Assembly (NCBI GenBank): GCA_051003795.1 | Contig: JBPCKZ010000095.1 | Span: 1-28,546 of the forward strand | Length of the DNA: 28,546 nucleotides | Direction: 5' to 3' | Origin: JALYXS01 sp051003795 | GTDB lineage: Bacteria > Acidobacteriota > Terriglobia > Bryobacterales > Bryobacteraceae | Shown: positions 7,371-14,258 of the stretch, in pieces | How the letters are laid out: the number at the start of each line of letters is the position of its first letter | How positions within the stretch are numbered: the stretch's first letter is position 1 | The notes under the pieces: generated by a model | Databases searched by the model: none | What the model was told of the DNA's origin: nothing | The model's input: the letters and a program-made list of their open reading frames with translations, nothing else | Made by a program: the position numbers and the translations under genes

Positions 7371-8044
7371 TCAGGCCGCCGTCTTGAGCATATCCGCTAC
7401 GTACTGAAGCCGCCATGCCGTGCCGCGTCGCGTGGTGAAGCCAGCGGCGTTCAGAGCCTCGGCAATTCTTTTCAAGGTAAGCCCGGACGCCTTCATCGAG
7501 CGCGCGCGGCCTACGATAGCCTGTTCACTTGCGTCCTGTTCGAAATGCACCCCGTCCGCAGCTATCTGGAATCCGAACGGCACGGTTCCCACGCGCTCAC
7601 CGCTTGCCCGCTTGTAGCGCATGGCGTCCCGCGTCCGCTCCCCGATGGCTTCCCGCTCCCACTGGGAGACGGAAACCATGATGTTGAGCGCACCAGACGG
7701 CCGGCGGCGGAACGAGTATCGAGCGAATCGGCCACGGATACCAGCGACACGCCGCGCTTCTCCAGTCTTTTCAGGAGTTCGGCAAGATCCGCAACCGAAC
7801 GCGTCAGGCGGTCCAGTTTCGCGATGATGACGCAATCAACCGTCCCGGAATCTACTAATGAGAGCAGACGGGCCATTCCAGGCCGATTCAGGGTCTTAGC
7901 CGATTCCGCATCCACAATCACATCGCAGAGATCAGCGCTTTGCACAACCGCCATTGCCCGGATCTTCTCGGTTTGAGCTTCGAGCGAAACGCCGAATTCG
8001 GCCTGCTTGTCCGTGCTCACTCTGACGTAACCAATCGCTCTCAT
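7371..8044 (-). pseudogene. Serine recombinase (resolvase/invertase family), frameshifted
   Basis: The first frame encodes MRAIGYVRVSTDKQ, with the nucleophile Ser in RVST, and continues through AKLDRLTRS to SAAGRLV. The family's next stretch, LNIMVSVSQWEREAIGERT, is found in another frame. The shift is at about 7691-7696 (minus strand CTGGTGCGCTCAACATC), where removing two bases would join the frames. The second part continues through the Recombinase-type C-terminal region to a helix-turn-helix-like end. Combined length would be about 225 residues, shorter than large serine integrases. The start ATG at 8044 is 6 bases after the -10 element of a strong promoter. Either the gene is dead or the base count is wrong here. 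Confidence 0.8.
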
Positions 8045-8050
8045 AATGAA

Positions 8051-8080
8051 ATAATACACTTTGTTAGATAACAATGTCAA
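8051..8080 (-). promoter_or_regulatory. Strong promoter for the serine recombinase, leaderless
   Basis: On the minus strand there is a perfect -35 TTGACA (8080-8075), an 18-base spacer and -10 TATTAT (8056-8051). The ATG follows after six bases (8044), which leaves no room for a ribosome binding site, so the mRNA is expected to be leaderless. Confidence 0.75.
8061..8074. promoter_or_regulatory. Palindromic operator between divergent genes
   Basis: TTGTTAGATAACAA is two perfect 6-bp half-sites (TTGTTA/TAACAA) around GA. It fills most of the spacer of the recombinase promoter and lies upstream of the -10 of the divergent RHH gene. A dimeric repressor bound here would block the recombinase promoter. 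The adjacent RHH protein is the obvious candidate; this is inference. Confidence 0.6.
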
Positions 8081-8092
8081 GCGAATTCATTA

Positions 8093-8098
8093 TATAAT
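8093..8098 (+). promoter_or_regulatory. -10 element of the RHH gene
   Basis: A perfect TATAAT ends 8 bases before the ATG at 8107. No clear -35 is seen; the operator lies about where it would be. There is no ribosome binding site, so this transcript too is probably leaderless. Confidence 0.5.
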
Positions 8099-8106
8099 TA
8101 TCTTCT

Positions 8107-8373
8107 ATGGGAATGAAAAACGCGCCAAGGATGGGCAGGCCGCCGGAAGGATCTGGAAAGAAGGGCGAACCGGCGCGAATCAGGGACTACCCGACGCTTC
8201 TGATTACCATGCGGCCCGCCGTCAAAGCCAGACTGAAAGCCATCGCCTCGGTTGAAGGCCGCCCAGCATGGCAGATCGTGGAACAGGCAATTTCGATGTA
8301 CTCCGATCAGTTGTCGCCTGAGAACAGCCGCGCGGTCCAATCCGCGATTCGCCGTACCGCTGCCACGGTCTGA
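8107..8373 (+). CDS. Ribbon-helix-helix-like DNA-binding protein, likely repressor
   Basis: The 88-residue product begins with a basic Gly/Pro/Lys-rich arm (residues 1-26). This is followed by a short beta-strand with alternating polar residues (about 28-35, YPTLLITM), a helix (36-48) and a second helix starting at GRPAWQIVEQAI (about 51-67). That order fits CopG/Arc-type RHH dimers, which bind palindromes through the paired strand. It is divergent from the serine recombinase, and a 14-bp palindrome lies between the two genes. It is the only gene read rightward in the left half of the element. Predicted job: autoregulation and control of the recombinase/integrase operon. Fold assignment is by pattern only. 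Confidence 0.65.
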   Translation: MGMKNAPRMGRPPEGSGKKGEPARIRDYPTLLITMRPAVKARLKAIASVEGRPAWQIVEQAISMYSDQLSPENSRAVQSAIRRTAATV

Positions 8374-8446
8374 ATTGCTCCGGTTGTTTCATGCAACGGA
8401 ACGGTTACATGAATAGTTTTGGCAACTCCGCAAGAGCATACACACG

Positions 8447-8533
8447 ATGCACGCCCAGTGCAATCTTTGGCCGGATCTCCCGGATGCCTTTCGCGACCTA
8501 TTCGATGCGGTAGTCGATAGCGAAAAGCGGTAA
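8447..8533 (+). CDS. Possible 28-residue ORF, remnant or microprotein
   Basis: ATG at 8447 to TAA at 8531-8533 gives a product containing PDLPDAFRDLFDAVVDSEKR. The composition is balanced, acidic and helix-like, unlike the shadow frames nearby. No ribosome binding site is seen, and the open frame goes back only to a TAG at 8414. It may be the end of a degraded gene. The rest of 8374-8621 shows nothing I can assign. Confidence 0.2.
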   Translation: MHAQCNLWPDLPDAFRDLFDAVVDSEKR

Positions 8534-8621
8534 GGTATGGCCCCCCTATCTAAATCTCTCGAGTTCCCTTCTCACCGGCACCCCTTCCGCTCCCAAGCGT
8601 CCTTGTTCTTCGCGGAAAGGC

Positions 8622-8936
8622 TCAATGCTTGACGATGTGATCCAGATACATCAAGTGCTTGCGGCGTCCAGGTGTCTGAATTTTGACGATGTGGAAAAAC
8701 ATATTCGCGTTCGATAGATCCACGAGCACGTCGGTGTTTTCCACCAGATCCAATTGCGGCCGCCCATCATCCCGCAGCACATACGTGTAGTCCGCGAACC
8801 GCACGGTGTAGAAGGTTTGGGGCTTTCCGGCCAGTTCGGATCTCACCGATTCCAGCACGCCTTGGGTAAGCTCTTTGGGCGCTTTCTTCGCCCACATCAA
8901 GCCCACGCACAGCAGCAATCCCGTTAGCAGTTTCAT
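8622..8936 (-). CDS. Small secreted protein, function unknown
   Basis: The 104-residue product has an N-terminal signal peptide: Lys2, then a hydrophobic core of about 13 residues ending LMWA, followed by KKAPKE. The mature part alternates hydrophobic and polar residues (FYTVRFADYTYVLRDD, VLVDLSNANMFFHIVKI), which suggests a small beta-rich domain. There are no Cys pairs or lipobox. Its ATG overlaps the stop of the preceding HGGxSTG gene by 4 bp, so it is translated from the same mRNA. A secreted protein inside an island is unusual cargo. Confidence 0.6.
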   Translation of the reverse strand: MKLLTGLLLCVGLMWAKKAPKELTQGVLESVRSELAGKPQTFYTVRFADYTYVLRDDGRPQLDLVENTDVLVDLSNANMFFHIVKIQTPGRRKHLMYLDHIVKH

Positions 8937-9484
8937 CTTTCCGCCCTCTTTTTCGTTCCCTGCTCCCCGTCCCCCGCCTTCCGTGTCCGCGCCATCCTGA
9001 GCTTGAATCGAACGTGAGCGGTCCCGGCTCGATCTGCGCTCCTTGCTTGTAGCCGCAATTCGATGCGATCCGCCACCTCCCGCTCGGTTTGCGCGAAGCC
9101 GAAAGGTGAAAATACCGCGACGGCCACAAAGAGAATGAGAAGGCGGCCCAGCATCACGCGCGAATCCCGTATCAACGAGGCGAACTTACGCCGCTCGGCT
9201 TTCGCTCCTGCCGTGTAACGCCCGTGTCGCGTAGACGCCCGCCGGATACGTTCCAAACCCTCCAGCGTCTTTGGCCCCGTACTGAGGCCGCCATGCATCC
9301 GGCAACGTCCGTTGGGCATCGCTGGCCCGCCGCAACGACTGCCGCGCCTAGTCCTTGCCCCGCATCTGGCGGCTTTGGAGAAATCGCCCGGCGGGTTACC
9401 GTTTCTCAGCATTCCGCGCCGCTTCGCATGGGGTTCTGTTTCAGTTGCCGCCACGATGCCCCTCCCCCGGTTCGTTGGGTGCAT
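8933..9484 (-). CDS. HGGxSTG-motif protein with a C-terminal membrane segment
   Basis: Started at the ATG at 9484, with GGAACGG upstream; an upstream ATG at 9535 would enlarge the overlap with the preceding gene. A Cys-rich block (CGARTRRGSRC, then GRCRMHGG) is followed by LSTGPKT and ASTRHGRYT. This matches a small family recurring in bacterial islands and prophage-like regions, usually called HGGxSTG proteins, whose function is unknown. The Cys/His spacing suggests a zinc knuckle. Family members as I know them end soon after the RDSRVMLG-like helix. Here about 65 more residues follow, including a membrane helix (LLILFVAVAVF). This may be a fusion with a second small gene. Confidence 0.65.
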   Translation of the reverse strand: MHPTNRGRGIVAATETEPHAKRRGMLRNGNPPGDFSKAARCGARTRRGSRCGGPAMPNGRCRMHGGLSTGPKTLEGLERIRRASTRHGRYTAGAKAERRKFASLIRDSRVMLGRLLILFVAVAVFSPFGFAQTEREVADRIELRLQARSADRAGTAHVRFKLRMARTRKAGDGEQGTKKRAER

Positions 9485-10019
9485 TAACCGTTCCGACGAT
9501 TGCTTGGCCGCCCTCGTGGACATGGACGTGTTCAACAGTTACCCGCTGATGTCCCGCCTTGCCTTTCAGTTTAGCCATGGCGTCGAGTTGCTCATTGAAC
9601 AGGCGCATCAGGCGAGTGGCTCGGAGTACGTTTGCGTCCGCGCCGTCGAAGGTTTGATCTTGAAGAGTAGCCCGCCTCAGGAAAAATATAGCAGCATTGT
9701 GAACCCCGATCATTTGCACAGCCAAAAACGCCTCAATCGCGTTCGCGGGATTGATCTCTCGAATCGCCGCAACGGATGTGGCCAAGCGCTCCGACTCGTT
9801 TTCAAATACATATCCGCCCTGCATCGCGTCGGCCTGACGGATTATCTGGAGAGCAACCTTGGCGTTCTTGAGGCCGGTGGCGCCGCAGAAAACCGCGTTG
9901 AGCTTTGCCGCGCGCTCGGCTTCATCGCTCTCAGCAGGACCCGTTACTGCGATCCGCTTTATCGATTTTGTGACGGCTTGGCTGCCGTTAGGCGTTGTTG
10001 CGTCCTTCGTTCTCCCGGC
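9441..10019 (-). CDS. Island-associated protein ending in an HVHVHEGG motif; start unclear or frameshifted
   Basis: The frame is open from 10019 to 9441. The C-terminal part contains MIGVHNAAIFFLRRA, RLMRLFNEQLDAMAKLKGK and VTVEHVHVHEGGQAIVG, a pattern I associate with small helical proteins found next to HGGxSTG proteins in mobile islands. The coding-like sequence (AERAAKLNAVFCGATGLKN) continues upstream of the first in-frame ATG (9824), but no start codon exists between 9824 and the stop at 10020-10022. An ATG with an excellent GGAGG ribosome binding site lies at 10023 in a neighbouring frame that stops after 11 codons. A one-base indel at about 9998-10015 would restore a protein of about 193 residues. 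The 3' end overlaps the HGGxSTG gene. Confidence 0.55.
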   Translation of the reverse strand, partial: AGRTKDATTPNGSQAVTKSIKRIAVTGPAESDEAERAAKLNAVFCGATGLKNAKVALQIIRQADAMQGGYVFENESERLATSVAAIREINPANAIEAFLAVQMIGVHNAAIFFLRRATLQDQTFDGADANVLRATRLMRLFNEQLDAMAKLKGKAGHQRVTVEHVHVHEGGQAIVGTVNAPNEPGEGHRGGN

Positions 10020-10145
10020 TCATAACACCTCCAGTTTCATGTAGAATGCGCCCGACATCGCATAGCGGCATCTCCCATTCATCCTGACACGCCTATCATC
10101 ACGCGGCTGGTATAACCCTCCTCCGCGCGGATAACGCTCTGTTTT

Positions 10146-10427
10146 TCAGGGAAGCGCCTCCGCTTGCCGGATCGTCTCGGCAGTGATGCGGGATTTCGTT
10201 CGGCCCGGCCCTGATATCCCCTGCTCATCGAAAAGCCGGTTTAGTTGTACCGCTTTCCATTCGGCCCACGGTTGCCCTTCAATAATTGAGAAATGCCCCA
10301 GGTAGGCACCTACAAAAGCTACAGAACTAGGTTTTGATGGTTTAGTAGGTTCGCTCCCAGGCGTTTCTTCCATTATTCGACCCTTCGGCTGCCAAGACGC
10401 CCAACGACTTTTAACTTCGGCGGTCAT
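10146..10427 (-). CDS. Small protein coupled to the primase-like gene, function unknown
   Basis: The ATG at 10427 overlaps the TGA of the primase-like gene (ATGA), with AAGGTG as ribosome binding site. This start is preferred over the ORF start two codons earlier. The 93-residue product has a low-complexity segment, EPTKPSKPSSVAFVGAY, then a predicted helix-rich tail (EWKAVQLNRLFDEQGI). TKP-repeat segments like this recur near DUF3987 primase genes in other islands, to my recollection, and the primase itself carries STKPTGT. It may be a partner or accessory of the primase. No enzymatic motif is visible. Confidence 0.55.
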   Translation of the reverse strand: MTAEVKSRWASWQPKGRIMEETPGSEPTKPSKPSSVAFVGAYLGHFSIIEGQPWAEWKAVQLNRLFDEQGISGPGRTKSRITAETIRQAEALP

Positions 10428-12859
10428 CGCCACACCTTCGGATTAACCGCATACCGGATTGATGGCCGCCCGCCTGAACTTCCGGCCTCAGCTGGCAGTT
10501 CTCGAAGCCATTGAGCGTCCTGAAGAACCTCGGTTGCCAGCCTCACGGATTCAGGTGTATCTAGGCCGCTCCATCCCTTCAAGTACACATCACGGCCAGA
10601 AAATACCTTGTCGCCCAAGCTTCGCCGCTTAATTTTATCCGCCAATTCTCGCGCGGCCCTCATCTGCGGAGTGATGACGCACGAATACACCCGCCGCGCG
10701 TGAAGTTCTAAGTAATCGCACCATTCCGCCGCTTGCCGCGCGTGTTCGAGTGAAACCATTCCGCTTCGCTCGCCGTTGCCCGCGGCCCAATCCGCAAGCT
10801 CGAACAGGACGGCCAAACTCGGCATCAGCTTCTTGTATTTGTTTAGATGCGAGACTAGCGCCGGATGCAGTTCACCACCCCTGACCTTCTGTTCAAGCAC
10901 GCCCAACCACTCGATGAAAAGCTCTTGCGCTTCGGGTGAGAACCGGAAGCGCGCCGGGTTCTCGCAATCCATCTCCAGAAGCCGGCGAAAGACCATGGCG
11001 GCCCGCTGCGCTGATCGTGCGTCTGGCTCACGGTCTACGTAAGCCCATGCTTTATGCGTGTCAGGCCAAACCAGCAATTGGAACCGTTGAATTAGCCCGT
11101 CATTGCTTGGACCATCTTTCAACGCGTCAGTCAGATAAGACCGAAGGCGGCCCGGCTGGATGCCGCCCAACATGGACATACAGCAAGCTTCCACGTGGAT
11201 CGTGCCGCGCCCGATGCGGTCCACAGTCTGCGACGTATCCCCATTCCAGGCTTGAAGGCAAAACGCGCGCTCGCCCTCCCGGCCCGCACGGTCCAATTGG
11301 CTCCACCATCCCGTAAGTTCATCGCGGATTACAAATATCCCTGCCGGGTTTTCGCTCATCATGTGGTGAAGCGCTTCGAATGTCGCATCGTTCACGATCA
11401 ACCGCTTAAGATTCGGTTGAACGGGTGCACCCTCTGGTTCGTCGGGTTCGGCCTTCTTACCTTTTGCGCTCGCCTTATATTGTTCTTTCCATGCGGAGCG
11501 CTTCAGTTCCCACTTCTCTTTCGCGCCCTCGTAGTCGGAAAGGGAGTCTTCGTAGGCTTGCCGCCATTCCGTCTGAACCTGAAGCAGCGGACGGGTTGCC
11601 GCCTGAATAACAGGGGACTTCATGAAACCCGGTGGCGCGATGATGCCGCCCCAAAGGTTCGGCACAATCACCCATCCGGTATCGTTCGCCTTCGGCTGAA
11701 TGACGGCCCGCCGGTTCACCGCGCCGGCAAGACAGAGCACCATCACCACCGCCGGGTAGTCCACCGGGACTTGCATACGTTCCGCCACGTCGGCCACCAG
11801 GGGACGGAACGAAGCCGGGAGAAGGTCTTCGGAGAACGCTTGCACAGGCGGAAGTTCGCCTTGGATAGGTTCCGGCTTCGGCCAATTGTCAGCCGCTTCT
11901 GCGCGCTCTTCGTCCACCAGTCCCCACCGTGCCCGCAGTTCGGAGAGTGCCGCCGCGTCCATCACCGCCGTCCCTTCGGTCAGTTCCCGGAACCGCTCGA
12001 AGGTGCCGCCCGCTTCCCGCCAGTCGGTAACGTCACCCTTTGCCGGCAAGCCCGGAAGCTCCACGATGCGAACGGAAGCCGCCGCGCCAAACAGAGCCGC
12101 CGTTACCACCGCCGCGTGCTTCCGGCCCGGTTCGTCATTGTCAGGAAGGATGACGATATGCCGGTCCCGGAAGTACTCCGTCCATCTCGCATACATGTGA
12201 CTGTTGCCGGACCCGCCCGGATTGCAGGACGCCACCAGCCCCCACGCCTCCAGGGTATGAACGTCTTGTTCCCCTTCGGGAAGATAGACGGTTTCAGTCT
12301 TGAGCAATTCCGGCAAACGATACGGAACCCGCTCGATACCATCCAGGTTCCAGGTAACGCCGCCGCGCCCATCAGATCTGCATTGCCGGAAGACTTTCTC
12401 GCCGTCCGGCTTCACGTAGCGGATAACGTCGAAGAGAAGCTTTCCGTCCCGATCACCATACGGGTAACGCGCAATCTCGCGCCACCCGCCCGCCGTGCCG
12501 GTGGGTTTTGTAGACTCTGTGGGTGCCGAGCCCGCCGGATTTCCGTTCGTTCGGGTGCCGTTGTGCCGGTATTCGGGTTCGATCCGCCCCACCAGCCCGA
12601 GGACTTCGGACTTCTGGGTCGGAAAGTCCGCGCCGGTCAGTGCCGCTTCGAGTTCCAGAATGTCCCCACCGCGTCCGCAAGTGGAGTGGCAGAACCACCG
12701 GCCGGTGCTCGGTTCCACCGCGAAGTTATCGTTCTTCCCCTGGTGGATCGGACAGGCGCCGCGCCACTCAGCCGCCCGCCGCTGCTTCAGGTGCGGGACG
12801 CGTGCCGCGTAGTAGGTGGCGACTTCGCCCGAAGTGAACGTGAAGGCCGAAGCCGCCAT
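10424..12859 (-). CDS. Primase/helicase-like replication protein (zinc finger, Toprim, DUF3987)
   Basis: The 811-residue product has three parts. The N-terminus is a CHC2-like zinc finger with Cys36, His39, Cys57 and Cys61 (CPIH and CHSTCGRGGD). Residues 190-285 form a Toprim-like domain with Glu195 (PEGEQD) and the DxD pair Asp240/Asp242 (LPDNDEPG). From about 345 on is a DUF3987 domain, a RecA-like region with the noncanonical P-loop G405-IIAPPGFMKS and a later WWSQLD element. This combination is typical of island and satellite replication proteins that prime and unwind the element's own DNA. The ATG directly follows the stop of the AlpA-like gene (TAGATG), with GGAGGTG as ribosome binding site. 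An iteron array lies about 280 bp upstream. Domain order and motifs are seen; the replication role is known for the family type. Confidence 0.85.
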   Translation of the reverse strand: MAASAFTFTSGEVATYYAARVPHLKQRRAAEWRGACPIHQGKNDNFAVEPSTGRWFCHSTCGRGGDILELEAALTGADFPTQKSEVLGLVGRIEPEYRHNGTRTNGNPAGSAPTESTKPTGTAGGWREIARYPYGDRDGKLLFDVIRYVKPDGEKVFRQCRSDGRGGVTWNLDGIERVPYRLPELLKTETVYLPEGEQDVHTLEAWGLVASCNPGGSGNSHMYARWTEYFRDRHIVILPDNDEPGRKHAAVVTAALFGAAASVRIVELPGLPAKGDVTDWREAGGTFERFRELTEGTAVMDAAALSELRARWGLVDEERAEAADNWPKPEPIQGELPPVQAFSEDLLPASFRPLVADVAERMQVPVDYPAVVMVLCLAGAVNRRAVIQPKANDTGWVIVPNLWGGIIAPPGFMKSPVIQAATRPLLQVQTEWRQAYEDSLSDYEGAKEKWELKRSAWKEQYKASAKGKKAEPDEPEGAPVQPNLKRLIVNDATFEALHHMMSENPAGIFVIRDELTGWWSQLDRAGREGERAFCLQAWNGDTSQTVDRIGRGTIHVEACCMSMLGGIQPGRLRSYLTDALKDGPSNDGLIQRFQLLVWPDTHKAWAYVDREPDARSAQRAAMVFRRLLEMDCENPARFRFSPEAQELFIEWLGVLEQKVRGGELHPALVSHLNKYKKLMPSLAVLFELADWAAGNGERSGMVSLEHARQAAEWCDYLELHARRVYSCVITPQMRAARELADKIKRRSLGDKVFSGRDVYLKGWSGLDTPESVRLATEVLQDAQWLRELPAEAGSSGGRPSIRYAVNPKVWR

Positions 12860-13078
12860 CTACCGCACCTCCGCCCTATGCTCGCCGCCAGACGGACGCG
12901 ATTCGAGCCATGTCGAGATGTCTTCGGGTTTGTAGCGGACCGCCGCGCCGATCTTCAGGTACTTCGGCCCCTGACGGAGAAGCCGCCACCGCCGGACGGA
13001 CGCCACGGACAAGCCGGTAACGCGCGCCACATCATGCTCATTCAGGAGTGTTTCAAGGGTGTTGTTTGCAGTTGCCAT
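12860..13078 (-). CDS. AlpA/excisionase-like helix-turn-helix protein
   Basis: Start ATG at 13078, with AAAGGA at a spacing of 4-5 bases; the longer ORF would need an unsupported start inside the leader. The 72-residue product has a winged/MerR-like HTH: LLNEHDVARVTGLSVASVRR, then WRLLRQGPKYLKIGAAVRY, PEDISTWLESR. This is the HTH_17/AlpA type used as excisionase or as activator of island genes. It is the first gene of the replication operon, abutting the primase-like gene with no gap. The 10-bp direct repeats 60 bp upstream may be its binding sites. Excision control and transcription activation are both possible. Confidence 0.8.
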   Translation of the reverse strand: MATANNTLETLLNEHDVARVTGLSVASVRRWRLLRQGPKYLKIGAAVRYKPEDISTWLESRPSGGEHRAEVR

Positions 13079-13138
13079 TTGATCCTTTCTCGGGTGGCTG
13101 TTTTGCCTGCCCAAGAGAAGGATTGCTCCCCTCACTCA

Positions 13139-13190
13139 GCGAGGAACAAGGCGAGGAAAGGCGAGGAAAGGCGAGGAAAGGCGAGGAAAA
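13139..13190. repeat. Iteron-like direct repeats, 10-bp unit
   Basis: Four perfectly phased copies of GCGAGGAAAG (the last ends AAAA) fill 13151-13190. A fifth, GCGAGGAACA, lies at 13139-13148, 12 bases before the next. The period equals about one helical turn, so all copies face the same side of DNA. They lie just upstream of the HTH/primase operon and 12 bp after the end of the 13203-14108 gene. They could be initiator iterons, Xis/AlpA binding sites or slippage-expanded leader sequence. Confidence 0.65.
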
Positions 13191-13202
13191 TGAGCTTGCA
13201 GG

Positions 13203-14108
13203 TCAGATGATACGCTTCTTTTTCAGAAGCGCCTCAAAATCAGTGGGACTCATGGTAGTTATCCGGCGGAAGTTTTGATCGTCTTGCGCTGTTGCCTTCG
13301 GGTCGGACGCCTGCCAGAACTGAAATTGCCGTGGTGATTTATGCCCGGCCGCGCTCCAAATATGTTTACGGGTGGCTTTGAGTGTCGTTTCCTGCTTGCA
13401 CCTCAGGATGAAACTGTCCACCGCCGCGCGCCGGTCTGCCCCGCCGCCGTTGGTCTCACTCACCGCTGTTTCCGCTTCCATGCGGACAAGCGACTGTTCG
13501 GGCAATTTGGCAATTATCGTTCCCTGGGAAGCTTCGCCCGTTTCAAGTGCCGCCGCCCGTTCAACGTGTACTGACAGCCAGTGAATGGTGCGCCTAGATA
13601 TCGCGTTGTGGATGCGATCAATAAGACGCCCCCACAACTCTGGCATATAGCCGTATACGTCAATGAACTCCCGAGAAACTCTCTCGTAGGTCGCGCTGTG
13701 TCGCGGGTGCTCAAATAGACGCCACGCTTCTCCCATTCGCACTGTCCATTCGTCCGGCAGTTCGCCGCGCGCGTCGGCGTCCCTTGCATCCTGCACGGTT
13801 CTGATCGGGTTCTCCTGGTATGGATAGATCCGGTTGCAGACCAGGGTCTTGAGATCGAAATTCAGAGCTTGTAGGTATTGCTCCTGAGACGGATTTGAAT
13901 CGAGCAATTCTTCTGCGTATGCGTCGTACAGCGCAACACCGAATTGGGCAAACGGTTCAAAGAACCCCTCGCAGGTCTCACGCGGAAACCGGGCTTCTGG
14001 GGGAAGTACTCGCTTCCAGGTTTCGTTGAGTTGCTCTGATAGTTTTACAAGCGCCTTCATGTACTTGGCGCCGACCCGACGCGAAGACTGAAATTGCTGT
14101 AGCTCCAT
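13203..14108 (-). CDS. Element-encoded helical protein, function unknown
   Basis: The ATG at 14108 has a strong GGGGGAGG just upstream and is preferred to the ORF start 18 codons earlier. The product is about 301 residues, soluble and mostly helical, with many Glu, Arg and Phe/Trp-containing segments (FFEPFAQFGVALYDAYAEELL, split by charged loops) and a basic C-terminus ending LLKKKRII. No transmembrane, HTH, nuclease or ATPase motif is recognised. It is divergent from the zinc-ribbon pair and is separated from the HTH/primase operon by the iteron array. It may be an accessory replication/maintenance protein or cargo. Full-length intact frame argues that it is functional. Confidence 0.6.
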   Translation of the reverse strand: MELQQFQSSRRVGAKYMKALVKLSEQLNETWKRVLPPEARFPRETCEGFFEPFAQFGVALYDAYAEELLDSNPSQEQYLQALNFDLKTLVCNRIYPYQENPIRTVQDARDADARGELPDEWTVRMGEAWRLFEHPRHSATYERVSREFIDVYGYMPELWGRLIDRIHNAISRRTIHWLSVHVERAAALETGEASQGTIIAKLPEQSLVRMEAETAVSETNGGGADRRAAVDSFILRCKQETTLKATRKHIWSAAGHKSPRQFQFWQASDPKATAQDDQNFRRITTMSPTDFEALLKKKRII

Positions 14109-14195
14109 CGCCTCCCCCTGCGATTCCCTGGAAATTTTGCCGCCAATGGGTAGGGTGCCCACGTGTCGCCCCGTCGAGCTAGGCGGCTGAAATCA

Positions 14196-14227
14196 GGATA
14201 GCGAATTGCCTATCCGAATTGTGATAG
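14196..14227. promoter_or_regulatory. Operator-like repeats in a divergent intergenic region
   Basis: GGATAG (14196-14201) and CTATCC (14210-14215) form an inverted repeat with 8 bases between. CGAATTG occurs twice, 13 bases apart (14202 and 14215 onward), each followed by a TATC/GATAG-like half. The site lies between the divergent genes starting at 14108 and 14259, so it may control both. Confidence 0.4.
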
Positions 14228-14258
14228 AGTACCCGTTAAATAGATCTAAAAGGAGGGG

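Noticed and set aside
7562..8080. Programmed ribosomal frameshift in the serine recombinase
   Set aside because: No slippery heptamer or downstream stimulatory structure is evident at the junction; mutation or base-call error is simpler.
8408..8512. 34-codon ORF starting MNSFGNSARAYT
   Set aside because: No ribosome binding site and shadow-like composition; the overlapping frame at 8447 looks more protein-like.
9312..10025. 237-codon plus-strand frame in the island
   Set aside because: Overlaps two minus-strand genes with recognisable motifs and has no ribosome binding site or domain of its own.
13139..13190. Short CRISPR-like repeat array
   Set aside because: Units are 10 bp and directly adjacent with no spacers; there are no cas genes in the window.
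11195..13210. 671-codon open frame on the plus strand opposite the primase-like gene
   Set aside because: Extremely Arg/Pro/His-rich and without domains; an antisense shadow of a GC-rich gene whose minus-strand frame has clear zinc finger, Toprim and DUF3987 motifs.
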